A stretch of 15,707 nucleotides of DNA from Imperialibacter sp965651695 (GTDB taxonomy: Bacteria > Bacteroidota > Bacteroidia > Cytophagales > Cyclobacteriaceae), in contig CBFGTI010000126.1 of assembly GCA_965651695.1 (NCBI GenBank), forward strand, positions 1-15,707. The letters run 5' to 3'. Positions within the stretch are counted from its first letter, which is position 1, and every line of letters starts with the position of its first letter. Under the pieces are notes generated by a model. That model worked only from the letters and a program-made list of their open reading frames with translations. It made no database searches and was not told the DNA's origin. This document shows positions 7,106-14,407 of this stretch, one piece after another. The position numbers were made by a program, and so were the translations under genes.

Positions 7106-7657
7106 GAGTGGATTAAAGACCCCTGGCCGTGGTACATTGCCGGCCCGTTGATAGGGTTAATTGGCCCGGCATTTTTGCTGCTCGGAAACAAACCGTTTGG
7201 TATTTCATCTACCCTCAGAGACATCTGCGCAGCGTGCATCCCTGCCGATGTTCAGTTTTTCAAGTACGATTGGCGGGCACGCACCTGGAACCTCGTTTTC
7301 GTGGTGGGTATAATGGTTGGCGCATTTATCTCGGTGCGGTTTCTAAGCAACGACCTCACTGTGGCCATTTCCGAAGCAACTGTGAGCGATTTGCGGCAGT
7401 TGGGAATCACCAACTTTGAAGGCCTGGCGCCCAAAGAAATATTTTCGTGGCAAGAGCTATTTAGCAGCTACGGGCTTCTGTTTGTGGTGGCTGGCGGCTT
7501 TTTGGTAGGGTTCGGCACCAGGTATGCCGGCGGCTGCACTTCAGGCCATACAATGTTTGGTCTCTCTTATTTTCAATTGGCCTCTCTCGTTGCGTCGATC
7601 AGCTTTTTTATAGGTGGCCTGGCTATGACGCATTTACTTTTCCCTCTCATTTTCTAA
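7103..7657 (+). CDS. YeeE/YedE half-permease, PmpA-like
   Basis: This 184-residue membrane protein has about four hydrophobic segments (10-28, 62-80, 122-140, 158-180) and the family motif GTRYAGGCTSGHTMFGLS (138-155) with C145. A second cysteine pair, ICAACIP (C42, C45), precedes the conserved DWRARTWN. YeeE/YedE proteins include the thiosulfate transporter TsuA, in which conserved membrane cysteines handle the substrate. The Serratia pmpA/pmpB genes are half-size versions placed under a BigR-type ArsR regulator. Here also the transporter is split into two genes: the partner half starts 4 bases downstream. Start ATG 7103 is not preceded by a Shine-Dalgarno sequence. Uptake or movement of a reduced sulfur compound is the likely role; the substrate is inferred from the family only. 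Confidence 0.88.
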   Translation: MEWIKDPWPWYIAGPLIGLIGPAFLLLGNKPFGISSTLRDICAACIPADVQFFKYDWRARTWNLVFVVGIMVGAFISVRFLSNDLTVAISEATVSDLRQLGITNFEGLAPKEIFSWQELFSSYGLLFVVAGGFLVGFGTRYAGGCTSGHTMFGLSYFQLASLVASISFFIGGLAMTHLLFPLIF

Positions 7658-7661
7658 CCAA

Positions 7662-8072
7662 ATGAAAAATATCAGATACTTCATTCTCGGCATTGTCTTC
7701 GGGATTATCCTCACTAAAGCTGAGGTAATTTCGTGGTTTCGTATCCAGGAGATGTTCCGGTTTCAGTCGTTTCACATGTACGGCATTATCGGGTCGGCAG
7801 TGGTGGTAGGAGCCACGCTGGTTTTTTTGATAAAAAGACTTGGGCTGAGAACCATTGACGGCAGTCCTATTTCGCTGCCCAAAAAGGAGATGAACAAAGG
7901 TGTGGTTTTTGGAGGAATTGCCTTTGGCCTTGGGTGGGCGCTCACTGGCGCATGTCCCGGCCCACTGTATGCGCTGGTGGGAAGCGGATATACCGTGATG
8001 CTTGCAGGCCTGCTTAGTGCGATTGCCGGCACCTGGGTGTACGGGGCCTTCAAAAAGGTGCTCCCGCATTAG
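7662..8072 (+). CDS. YeeE/YedE half-permease, PmpB-like (DUF6691 type)
   Basis: This 136-residue membrane protein is the second half of the split YeeE/YedE transporter. It has hydrophobic segments near 5-20, 40-57, 80-97 and 112-130, and the signature FGLGWALTGACPGPLYALVG (88-107) with C98, the counterpart of the GGC cysteine in the first half. It starts 4 bases after the stop of the PmpA-like gene, so the two are co-transcribed and probably form one heteromeric channel-like transporter. Length is typical for this half. The gene ends 28 bases before the stop codon of the convergent response regulator gene, and I see no hairpin terminator between them. Confidence 0.9.
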   Translation: MKNIRYFILGIVFGIILTKAEVISWFRIQEMFRFQSFHMYGIIGSAVVVGATLVFLIKRLGLRTIDGSPISLPKKEMNKGVVFGGIAFGLGWALTGACPGPLYALVGSGYTVMLAGLLSAIAGTWVYGAFKKVLPH

Positions 8073-8100
8073 TTGCATGTGTGGTGTAAGGTGCTGGCCC

Positions 8101-8499
8101 TTAACCCAGGCCAAAGCTGTTTCTGGCAATTTCGTGCAGGTACGACTCCGAAACGGGCTTAATTATAAAGCCCTCAACGGTGTTGTAGGATAGCGCCTTC
8201 TCTTTGTCGCGGGTGTCGATCGACGATGAAAGAATAAAAACTTTGCAGCTTTCTATAAGCTTTGGCTTTTTCTTTTCAAGCGTTTCAATAATCTCCCACC
8301 CGTTTACCAGCGGCATATTTATATCGATCATTAAAAGTGTGGGAAATTCCTCTTCGCTTATTTCATTCAGCAGATATTCCAACCCTCTCTGGCTATTCGT
8401 AAATTTCTTAACGTCTTCAGTGTGGCCAACATTTTGCAATGCCTTGGTACATAGAAAAAGGAATATGTCATCATCATCAATTATTACAACCCTTTTCAT
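8101..8499 (-). CDS. Single-domain response regulator (CheY-like receiver)
   Basis: This 132-residue protein consists only of a receiver domain. The acidic pocket is IIDDDD (6-11), the phosphoacceptor D59 lies in LLMIDINMPLVNGWE (55-69), the switch Ser is in FILSSSID (88-95), and the conserved K114 is in FIIKPVS (111-117). There is no DNA-binding or output domain, so it must act by protein contact, for example in a phosphorelay or on a histidine kinase. Such stand-alone regulators with an LSSSID..D..KA segment are common in Bacteroidota. No kinase gene is present in the window. It is transcribed away from the peptidase gene across a 289-base intergenic region and converges with the YeeE/YedE pair. 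Confidence 0.93.
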   Translation of the reverse strand: MKRVVIIDDDDIFLFLCTKALQNVGHTEDVKKFTNSQRGLEYLLNEISEEEFPTLLMIDINMPLVNGWEIIETLEKKKPKLIESCKVFILSSSIDTRDKEKALSYNTVEGFIIKPVSESYLHEIARNSFGLG

Positions 8500-8788
8500 T
8501 GCTATAAGTTTTTTTCCAGTATTCTGATATCCAATGGTTTAAATAAGGTGGTTCCTTTCCTTGAGCTAACGACGGTTGAAAAGCACTGCATATATTTTAA
8601 CATGCTAAACTAAAATATCGGCCTTAAAAAACGATGGATTTGAATGAAAAATCAAAAAATCCGCTCTCACGATAATTGTATCTGTTTTGGACGACAATTC
8701 AAAGTTTTTCAGTCAATTGCTCGATTAATAATTTTTAAATGTTGAACCCCGTCTTAACTTTCGGCATTAACCCAAATAATTTTTTCTC
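8500..8788. other. AT-rich divergent intergenic region without recognised gene
   Basis: This 289-base region lies between the divergently transcribed response regulator and M28 peptidase genes. I see no convincing open frame or RNA gene. It contains two short inverted repeats: GGATTT (8636-8641) with AAATCC (8657-8662), and AATTGT (8674-8679) with ACAATT (8694-8699). It also holds a promoter-like TAACTTTC shortly before the peptidase gene, one base off the TAnnTTTG consensus and without a clear -33 partner. The region presumably contains both promoters. Confidence 0.5.
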
Positions 8789-10441
8789 ATGAAAAAGATA
8801 TTGCTCTTTTTACCTGTCGTTGCAGCAGTGTGGAGTTGCGGCCGGACAGGCGAACAAACGGCCGGCTCTGTGCTGCCCGAAATAGATTCCACAACCCTTG
8901 ATGCGCACCTGTCGGTATTAGCTTCCAATAGCTTTGGCGGCAGAAAGCCGTTTTCGGACGGAGATGCGCTTACGGTGAATTATCTGAAAAGCCAATTTGA
9001 AAAAATGGGCCTTGAGCCCGGTAACAACGACTCTTACTTTCAGGAGGTACCCATGGTGATGATTGAAGGAACCACCTCTGAAGAGATGAAAGTAGAAGGA
9101 AACGGGGGGAACTTTGCCCTTGCCTCGGGTGAGGAATTTGTAGCCTACACCGAAAGGGTGGTCGATAAGGTGGAGGTTACTGCGTCGGAACTGGTGTTTT
9201 GTGGCTTTGGCATTGTAGCTCCCGAATACGGATGGAATGACTACGCAGGTATTGATATGAAGGGCAAAACGGCGGTAGTGCTGGTTAACGACCCCGGGTT
9301 TCAGTCGGGCGACACCACGCTCTTTAAAGGCGACATTATGACTTACTACGGCCGGTGGACTTATAAATATGAGGAAGCGGCGCGGCAGGGTGCCGAAGGT
9401 GTGCTTATAGTGCACAGCACTGTACCAGCCGGCTACCCGTGGATGGTGGTGCAAAGCTCCTGGAGTAGCGGCAAACTTGGCCTGGAAATGCCCGACGGAA
9501 ATATGTCGAAGAGTGCCATGCAGGGCTGGATAACCCGCGACGCAGCCATTAAGCTATTCAAAGCATCCGACAAGCAAATAGATGATTTTGTGGGGATGTC
9601 GAGAAGCAGAGACTTTAAACCATTTTCCCTCGGTTTAAAGGTGTCGCTGTCTATCGACAACAAAATTGAAAAGAATACATCGCGCAACGTGGTGGCCAAA
9701 ATTACCGGCAGCGAAAAGCCCAACGAGTATATAATATACTCTGCACACTGGGACCACCTGGGGGTAGGCAAGCCCGACCAGCAGGGGGATTCCATTTATA
9801 ATGGGGCCAACGACAATGCGAGTGGTACAGCGGGCCTGCTGGCGATAGCCGAGGCGTTTACCAAGCTGAAAGAAAAACCAAAAAGAACCGTGGTGTTTTT
9901 GGCGGTTACAGCCGAGGAGCAGGGGCTGCTGGGGTCTGAGTTTTATGCCCGCAACCCGATTTACCCTCCGGCGAAAACTGTAGCGAACATCAACATGGAC
10001 GGGCTGAACGGCTATGGCCCGATGAAAGACCTGACCGTGATAGGCCATGGCCAATCGGAACTTGACGATTACGCGGAACGGATCGCCTCGCAGCAGGGCA
10101 GATACATTAAGCCCGATCCGGACCCCGGAAAAGGATATTTCTTCCGGTCCGATCATTTCAACTTTGCCAAGGTGGGGATTCCGGCCATTTTTGCGGCTGG
10201 CGACTACGAGCACATGACCAAAGGAAAGGATTATATAGCCCAACAAAAAGAAGAATACCTGGCCAAAAGGTATCATATGCCGGGCGACAACTACGACGAG
10301 AACTATTTGTTAGGCGGGGTTGTGCAGGATGCTACGCTGTTTTTTCAGTTGGGCTATCAGCTGGCTAATACAGCCGATTGGCCCCAATGGAAGCCTGGCA
10401 GTGAGTTTAAGTCGATTAGGGAGGCGTCTATTTCCAGGTAA
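8789..10441 (+). CDS. M28-family zinc aminopeptidase, lipoprotein, with PA-like insert
   Basis: This 550-residue secreted protein starts with a lipoprotein signal peptide (MKKILLFLPVVAAVWSC, lipidated C17). It should therefore be a membrane-anchored peptidase facing the periplasm or the outside. A protease-associated (PA)-like segment spans about 120-250 (SELVFCGFGIVAPEYGWNDY, then AARQGAEGVLIVHS). The M28 catalytic domain follows. It shows SAHWDHLG (H320, D322), NGANDNASGTAGLL (bridging D342), AVTAEEQGLLGSEF (catalytic E376, ligand E377), NINMDG (D404) and RSDHFNF (H456). All metal and catalytic residues of the di-zinc site are present, so it is expected to be active. It probably trims amino acids from extracellular or periplasmic peptides for nutrition. 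The start is fixed by the signal peptide. It is monocistronic by layout, facing the YdcF-like gene across a hairpin. Confidence 0.94.
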   Translation: MKKILLFLPVVAAVWSCGRTGEQTAGSVLPEIDSTTLDAHLSVLASNSFGGRKPFSDGDALTVNYLKSQFEKMGLEPGNNDSYFQEVPMVMIEGTTSEEMKVEGNGGNFALASGEEFVAYTERVVDKVEVTASELVFCGFGIVAPEYGWNDYAGIDMKGKTAVVLVNDPGFQSGDTTLFKGDIMTYYGRWTYKYEEAARQGAEGVLIVHSTVPAGYPWMVVQSSWSSGKLGLEMPDGNMSKSAMQGWITRDAAIKLFKASDKQIDDFVGMSRSRDFKPFSLGLKVSLSIDNKIEKNTSRNVVAKITGSEKPNEYIIYSAHWDHLGVGKPDQQGDSIYNGANDNASGTAGLLAIAEAFTKLKEKPKRTVVFLAVTAEEQGLLGSEFYARNPIYPPAKTVANINMDGLNGYGPMKDLTVIGHGQSELDDYAERIASQQGRYIKPDPDPGKGYFFRSDHFNFAKVGIPAIFAAGDYEHMTKGKDYIAQQKEEYLAKRYHMPGDNYDENYLLGGVVQDATLFFQLGYQLANTADWPQWKPGSEFKSIREASISR

Positions 10442-10489
10442 AAAAGTTAGCTACAGTTGCGCCGGCACCTAAGCTGGCGCAGCTGGCTA
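10441..10489 (-). terminator. Hairpin terminator between peptidase and YdcF-like genes
   Basis: The core stem TGCGCCGGC (10458-10466) pairs with GCTGGCGCA (10473-10481), with one G-U wobble, around the loop ACCTAA. It extends outward through CAG/CTG and TAGC/GCTA with a 2-base bulge. On the minus strand the stem is followed by a run of six Ts (10446-10441), so it is a normal terminator for the YdcF-like gene, whose TAG stop forms the foot of the stem. The plus strand has no T tract, but the hairpin may still attenuate read-through from the peptidase gene. Confidence 0.75.
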
Positions 10490-11257
10490 TACATAACCAG
10501 CCACCCGGTAGCTGATAATTCCCACCCACTCCCTTATCAGGATATTCCAAATGCCCAGGCTATCTGAAGAAGGCACAACAAAAGGGAGGGGATTTTTCCA
10601 GTCCCACGGGGCTGAATAAAGGTCGGCGCTGAAAGGCATAGGCTGCAGCCCCACTTTTTCGAAGCAGCCCAGCGACCGCCGCATGTGAAATGCTGACGTG
10701 ACAAGTATAAATCGCTCCCCCGGCCATTTTTGATTAATAATTTCCGAAGAGTAAAGTGCATTTTCACGTGTGTTGCGGCTCTGTTCCTCTACATGCAGGT
10801 GTTCCGGTTTTACGCCAGCCATTAAAGCCACATTGGCCAGCCCCTGCGATTCAGACACGTTCTGGTGCAGCACGTAGCCGGAACCTCCGGTGATCAGCAG
10901 GTTTTTGATTTTTCCTTCGTGATACAGCTGGATGGCATGCAGCAGCCTGTCAGCACCTTTGTTGAAGTGCGTGCGGTCGGTTGGTTCTTGCAGCGGGTTG
11001 GTAACACCCGAAAGAACCACGGCGAATGCGAGGCTGTCGGGCAGGGTGCTTATGCCCACAGGAGCTACCTCCCACGTTTTCATGGCCCAATTGCTGATGC
11101 CCGGGTTGGTGAAAAAAATCAATAATGCGAGTGCCAGCCACCTCAGTTTTTTTCGCCGCCTTTTGTTTTTTATGATCAGCGAGCCCACCATGCATAGTAT
11201 GATCCAGCTGAGCGGCTGAAGCAGGAAGCTGGTGATTTTAGATAGCACGAAAAACAT
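10487..11257 (-). CDS. YdcF/ElyC-like membrane protein (DUF218)
   Basis: This 256-residue protein has two N-terminal membrane segments (about 7-29 and 38-51) separated by a basic KNKRRRKK loop, then a DUF218 domain. Typical motifs are FAVVLSGVTNP (78-88), KGADRLLHAIQLYHEGKIKNLLITGGSG (100-127), EEQSRNTRENALYSSEII (157-174) and FILVTSAFHMRRSLGCFEKVG (183-203). DUF218 proteins such as E. coli ElyC and SanA affect peptidoglycan or envelope integrity; their biochemical activity is not settled. The start lies 25 bases after the stop of the ABC transporter gene on the same strand with no strong hairpin between, so the two are likely co-transcribed. It ends in a terminator that overlaps its stop codon. 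Confidence 0.9.
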   Translation of the reverse strand: MFFVLSKITSFLLQPLSWIILCMVGSLIIKNKRRRKKLRWLALALLIFFTNPGISNWAMKTWEVAPVGISTLPDSLAFAVVLSGVTNPLQEPTDRTHFNKGADRLLHAIQLYHEGKIKNLLITGGSGYVLHQNVSESQGLANVALMAGVKPEHLHVEEQSRNTRENALYSSEIINQKWPGERFILVTSAFHMRRSLGCFEKVGLQPMPFSADLYSAPWDWKNPLPFVVPSSDSLGIWNILIREWVGIISYRVAGYV

Positions 11258-11282
11258 AAGCAGATAAAGCGACGCTTACACA

Positions 11283-14200
11283 CTAATAAGACTTTTTGAA
11301 ACGCGGAAAGCGGCTGAAGCTCTTTACCACTTTATAGGGAATATCATAATAAAGCGTAAAAATGAGGAAGACGCTCATAAGCCAGATTACTGCCACGTTA
11401 AAATACAGTGTTGGAATGTACATGCCGGCAATGTGTTTTTCGGGCACAAAGAAGACCGTGCGGAAATCCGCCGCGTTTCTCGGGTGTGGCCTGTAGTAAA
11501 TGGGGTACACCTTTTGTATCAGGTGGCCGTCGCTTTCAATAATGCGGTCTTCTACGGCCGTATTTTTAACCATTATGCCTATGCCCTCGTTTTCATACTC
11601 GTTTTTTTGCGCCAGGTATATTGCCCGCTCTTCGTCCGACTTAGTTATCGCCTGTATAAGGGCGTCTTTTTCCTTAAAGGCTTTGTTATAGCGGTTGTTA
11701 TACAGTTTTTTGATAGCATTCAAAAACTCCTGGCTTTCCTCAAATACTTTTTGATCGAAGCTTTCGGGGTACAGCTTGTCGAACGACGGAAATTTGTCGT
11801 ATCCGATAACGTCAAGCTCTTTAGCAAATTCGTTTCTCACCAGCAAAAGCCTGGCGGCTATAATATCGGCCTTTTCCTCCTTGTCGTTTACTGAGTGGCA
11901 ATATTCAAGCGCTGCCTCCAGCTTGGGAGCCCAGTACACAGTTTTAAACTCCGATTGTGCCATGGTGCGATCGAAATCGTAAAACCGGCTCGTAAACGGG
12001 TTGTCTTTATACTGTGTAACTGCCAGTGCTTCAAACGCCCACCTTGAGGCCATAATTTCGCCGATCACCGGCACTTTTGTATTGTTGGCGATGTGCGGAT
12101 TAAGCTTGTCGAAGTTAACAACCACGCCACTAAGTATAAGCTGAGGGATGAGCAGGAGCGGAATGAGAATGTAGATGGTAACCGCGGAGTTAAATGCAGA
12201 AGAGACGTTGAGCCCCAGCACATTGGCAAAGCAGGAGACAGAAAACAGCACAAGCCAGTAGGGCCATGTCATGCCGTCAATTTCCAGAATCCAGTCGCCG
12301 ATTAGTACATAAAACAAAGTTTGAATGGCTGAGAAAGAGAAAAGGATAATGAGCTTTGAAAAAATGTAGCTCATCCGGCTAAGATTTAAAAAAGCCTCCC
12401 TCTTCAGTATTTTTTTATCCTTTATTATTTCTTCGGCACTCACTGTAAGCCCCATAAACAAGGCCACAATCACGCTCATGAAGAAAAACGCCACAATGTT
12501 AAGGTTGGCGTAGAAGGTGTAGTCTTTGCCGGGGGTGAAATAGCGGACAATATACGCCAGTAAAATGGCCAGCACAGGGGCTTCGAGCAGGTTAATGGCA
12601 AGGTACTGCTGGTTGGCCAGCTTCGAAAGAACATCCCGTGTTGTAAAAATGACGGTTTGCTTTAGCTTATTGGGAATATTGAGCGTTTTTTCTGGTACCG
12701 ACGATTCCTGTTGCACTTTCGGCACTGAAATTTTGCTCTTGAAAAACTTGTACCAGTCTTGTGGAAGGAATTTCCGCTTTTCCGTTAAATGGCCGTATTC
12801 GTTTACAACCTTGGTTTCTATAATGTTGAAGATCTGCTCGGGGTTCACGTTGCCGCATTCCACGCATTCGCCCCTTTCAGCATCCACCATGTTTACAATG
12901 TTTTTGAAATAGATCACCGCATCCACGGGATTGCCGTAGTAGATTTGGTAGCCTCCTACGTCAAGAATTACCAGCTTGTCGAACATCTTAAATATTTCGG
13001 AAGAAGGCTGGTGAATGACGGCAAACACCATTTTTCCTTTGAGAGAAAGTTCCTTGAGGAGGTCCATGATGTTTTCCGAGTCGCGGGAAGAAAGGCCGCT
13101 GGTTGGCTCGTCAGCAAACAAAACTGCGGGTTCCCTCAGCAGTTCAAGCCCGATATTGAGGCGTTTGCGCTGGCCGCCGCTTATGGTTTTTTGAAGCGGC
13201 GTACCCACCTTCAGGTCTTTGGTATCTTGCAGGCCCAGCGATTGCAGCGTTTTTATTACCAGCTTGTCGAGCTCCGCATCGGATTTGTCGCCGAAACAAA
13301 GCTTGGCTGAGTAGAACAGGTTTTCATACACGGTGAGGTCTTCAATCAGCAGGTCGTCCTGTGGCACGTAGCCGATTACGCCTTCTATTTTTTTCTGCTC
13401 TTTGTGAATATCGATACCATTGATTAGCACCTTGCCATCCGAGGGTTTTTCGTGGCCGTTCAGCACATTGAGGAGAGTCGACTTGCCGGCGCCACTGCCT
13501 CCCATCAGGCCAATGAGTCTGCCGCCTTCTTCGGCTATGTTTACCTGTTGCAGGCCAACCTTTCCGCTTCTGAATTTGTAGGAAACGTTTTCTGCCTGAA
13601 AGCTGATTCGGCCCGATACCCGCTCGTTCAGAAACTTGGTTACCACATCGCTGTAGTAAATGGGGCGCGACACCTGGCTCCTAACACTGCTGCCCGACGA
13701 AAACGGGTACACACGGTTTTTTTTCAGAGGCTGCCCGTTCAGCGTTAGGGCGGCTTTGCCCACATATTTAATAAAGTAGCTCTCTATTACGGGCAGGCGC
13801 AGAATGGCAACAAAACCCGGAAGCCCTTCGGCTACAATATGTTTCGATTTGAGAGGCGGATTGGCCTTATCGGCGTCTACCAGCATCACATTGCCGTTGT
13901 CAAGCTTGGGGCGGTCGTTGTGCATCACAAAGCCCTTCATAAGGTCAATTGCCTGCTCTTTTATATTAAAGCGCTCGCCAATAAAATATACCAGCTCTTT
14001 TTCCCGCTCGCTTATTTCTCCGTCGGCTACAATTACCTCCATCAGGTCTATCATAACCACCACCTTTTGCGATTGGGTAAGCTCCTTATTGATTTTCTCC
14101 GTGAGTTGTATTATTTCCGCTTTATCGTCAAAGCCCGGTTTGGCAATCATCTCGGCGGTAAGCTTGTCAAACATGGCCAGGTACCGCTCAGTGTCGGCGC

Positions 14201-14318
14201 GGCTAAGGTTTTCTTCCAAAAACTCTTTAATTGACTGGCGTTCGTCGGAAGTAACTTCATCTTCCTTGGCAACAATAGCCAGCAGGTAAATAATGGTTTT
14301 GAGAAGTTGTTCGCTCAT
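11283..14318 (-). CDS. ABCG-type ABC transporter with N-terminal TerB-like domain
   Basis: This is a 1011-residue fusion. Counting from ATG 14318, residues 1-130 are helical and TerB-like (LLAIVAKEDEVTSDERQSI, then VIVADGEISEREKELVYFIGE). Residues about 140-225 are a beta-rich linker of uncertain type. The ATPase follows with Walker A GGSGAGKST (273-281), signature SGGQR (380-384), Walker B LFADEP (D403, E404) and switch H436. A CVEC pair (485/488) comes next. The ABC2-type membrane domain starts near 575 and contains the ABCG-like segment VSAEEIIKDKKILKREAFLN. A large soluble insert (about 770-950) precedes a final membrane segment (about 970-990). ATP hydrolysis should be intact; the substrate is unknown. 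I reject the in-frame ATG at 14363 because it lies inside the terminator of the upstream gene. The YdcF-like gene follows after 25 bases. Confidence 0.9.
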   Translation of the reverse strand: MSEQLLKTIIYLLAIVAKEDEVTSDERQSIKEFLEENLSRADTERYLAMFDKLTAEMIAKPGFDDKAEIIQLTEKINKELTQSQKVVVMIDLMEVIVADGEISEREKELVYFIGERFNIKEQAIDLMKGFVMHNDRPKLDNGNVMLVDADKANPPLKSKHIVAEGLPGFVAILRLPVIESYFIKYVGKAALTLNGQPLKKNRVYPFSSGSSVRSQVSRPIYYSDVVTKFLNERVSGRISFQAENVSYKFRSGKVGLQQVNIAEEGGRLIGLMGGSGAGKSTLLNVLNGHEKPSDGKVLINGIDIHKEQKKIEGVIGYVPQDDLLIEDLTVYENLFYSAKLCFGDKSDAELDKLVIKTLQSLGLQDTKDLKVGTPLQKTISGGQRKRLNIGLELLREPAVLFADEPTSGLSSRDSENIMDLLKELSLKGKMVFAVIHQPSSEIFKMFDKLVILDVGGYQIYYGNPVDAVIYFKNIVNMVDAERGECVECGNVNPEQIFNIIETKVVNEYGHLTEKRKFLPQDWYKFFKSKISVPKVQQESSVPEKTLNIPNKLKQTVIFTTRDVLSKLANQQYLAINLLEAPVLAILLAYIVRYFTPGKDYTFYANLNIVAFFFMSVIVALFMGLTVSAEEIIKDKKILKREAFLNLSRMSYIFSKLIILFSFSAIQTLFYVLIGDWILEIDGMTWPYWLVLFSVSCFANVLGLNVSSAFNSAVTIYILIPLLLIPQLILSGVVVNFDKLNPHIANNTKVPVIGEIMASRWAFEALAVTQYKDNPFTSRFYDFDRTMAQSEFKTVYWAPKLEAALEYCHSVNDKEEKADIIAARLLLVRNEFAKELDVIGYDKFPSFDKLYPESFDQKVFEESQEFLNAIKKLYNNRYNKAFKEKDALIQAITKSDEERAIYLAQKNEYENEGIGIMVKNTAVEDRIIESDGHLIQKVYPIYYRPHPRNAADFRTVFFVPEKHIAGMYIPTLYFNVAVIWLMSVFLIFTLYYDIPYKVVKSFSRFPRFKKSY

Positions 14319-14353
14319 AGCGGAGTGAGGGTTGTGGTTTGGTTTCCAAAAGG

Positions 14354-14387
14354 AAAAAAGCATTGAAGAGGGATTTCAATGCTTTTT
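14354..14387 (-). terminator. Perfect-stem terminator after the helical lipoprotein gene
   Basis: AAAAAGCATTGAA (14355-14367) pairs without mismatch over 13 bases with TTCAATGCTTTTT (14375-14387) around a 7-base loop. On the minus strand it ends in a T run and lies 21 bases after the stop codon of the lipoprotein gene, so it should end that transcript before the ABC transporter gene. The plus strand also ends in Ts, so it is symmetrical. Confidence 0.85.
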
Positions 14388-14407
14388 GTGCTTATGTTTT
14401 GAAAAAG

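Noticed and set aside
9635..10276. Minus-strand open frame of 213 codons
   Set aside because: It is antisense to the M28 catalytic core, with no supporting start context or motifs.
12789..13310. Plus-strand open frame of 173 codons within the ABC transporter region
   Set aside because: The opposite strand encodes intact ATPase motifs over the same bases; the plus-strand translation shows none.
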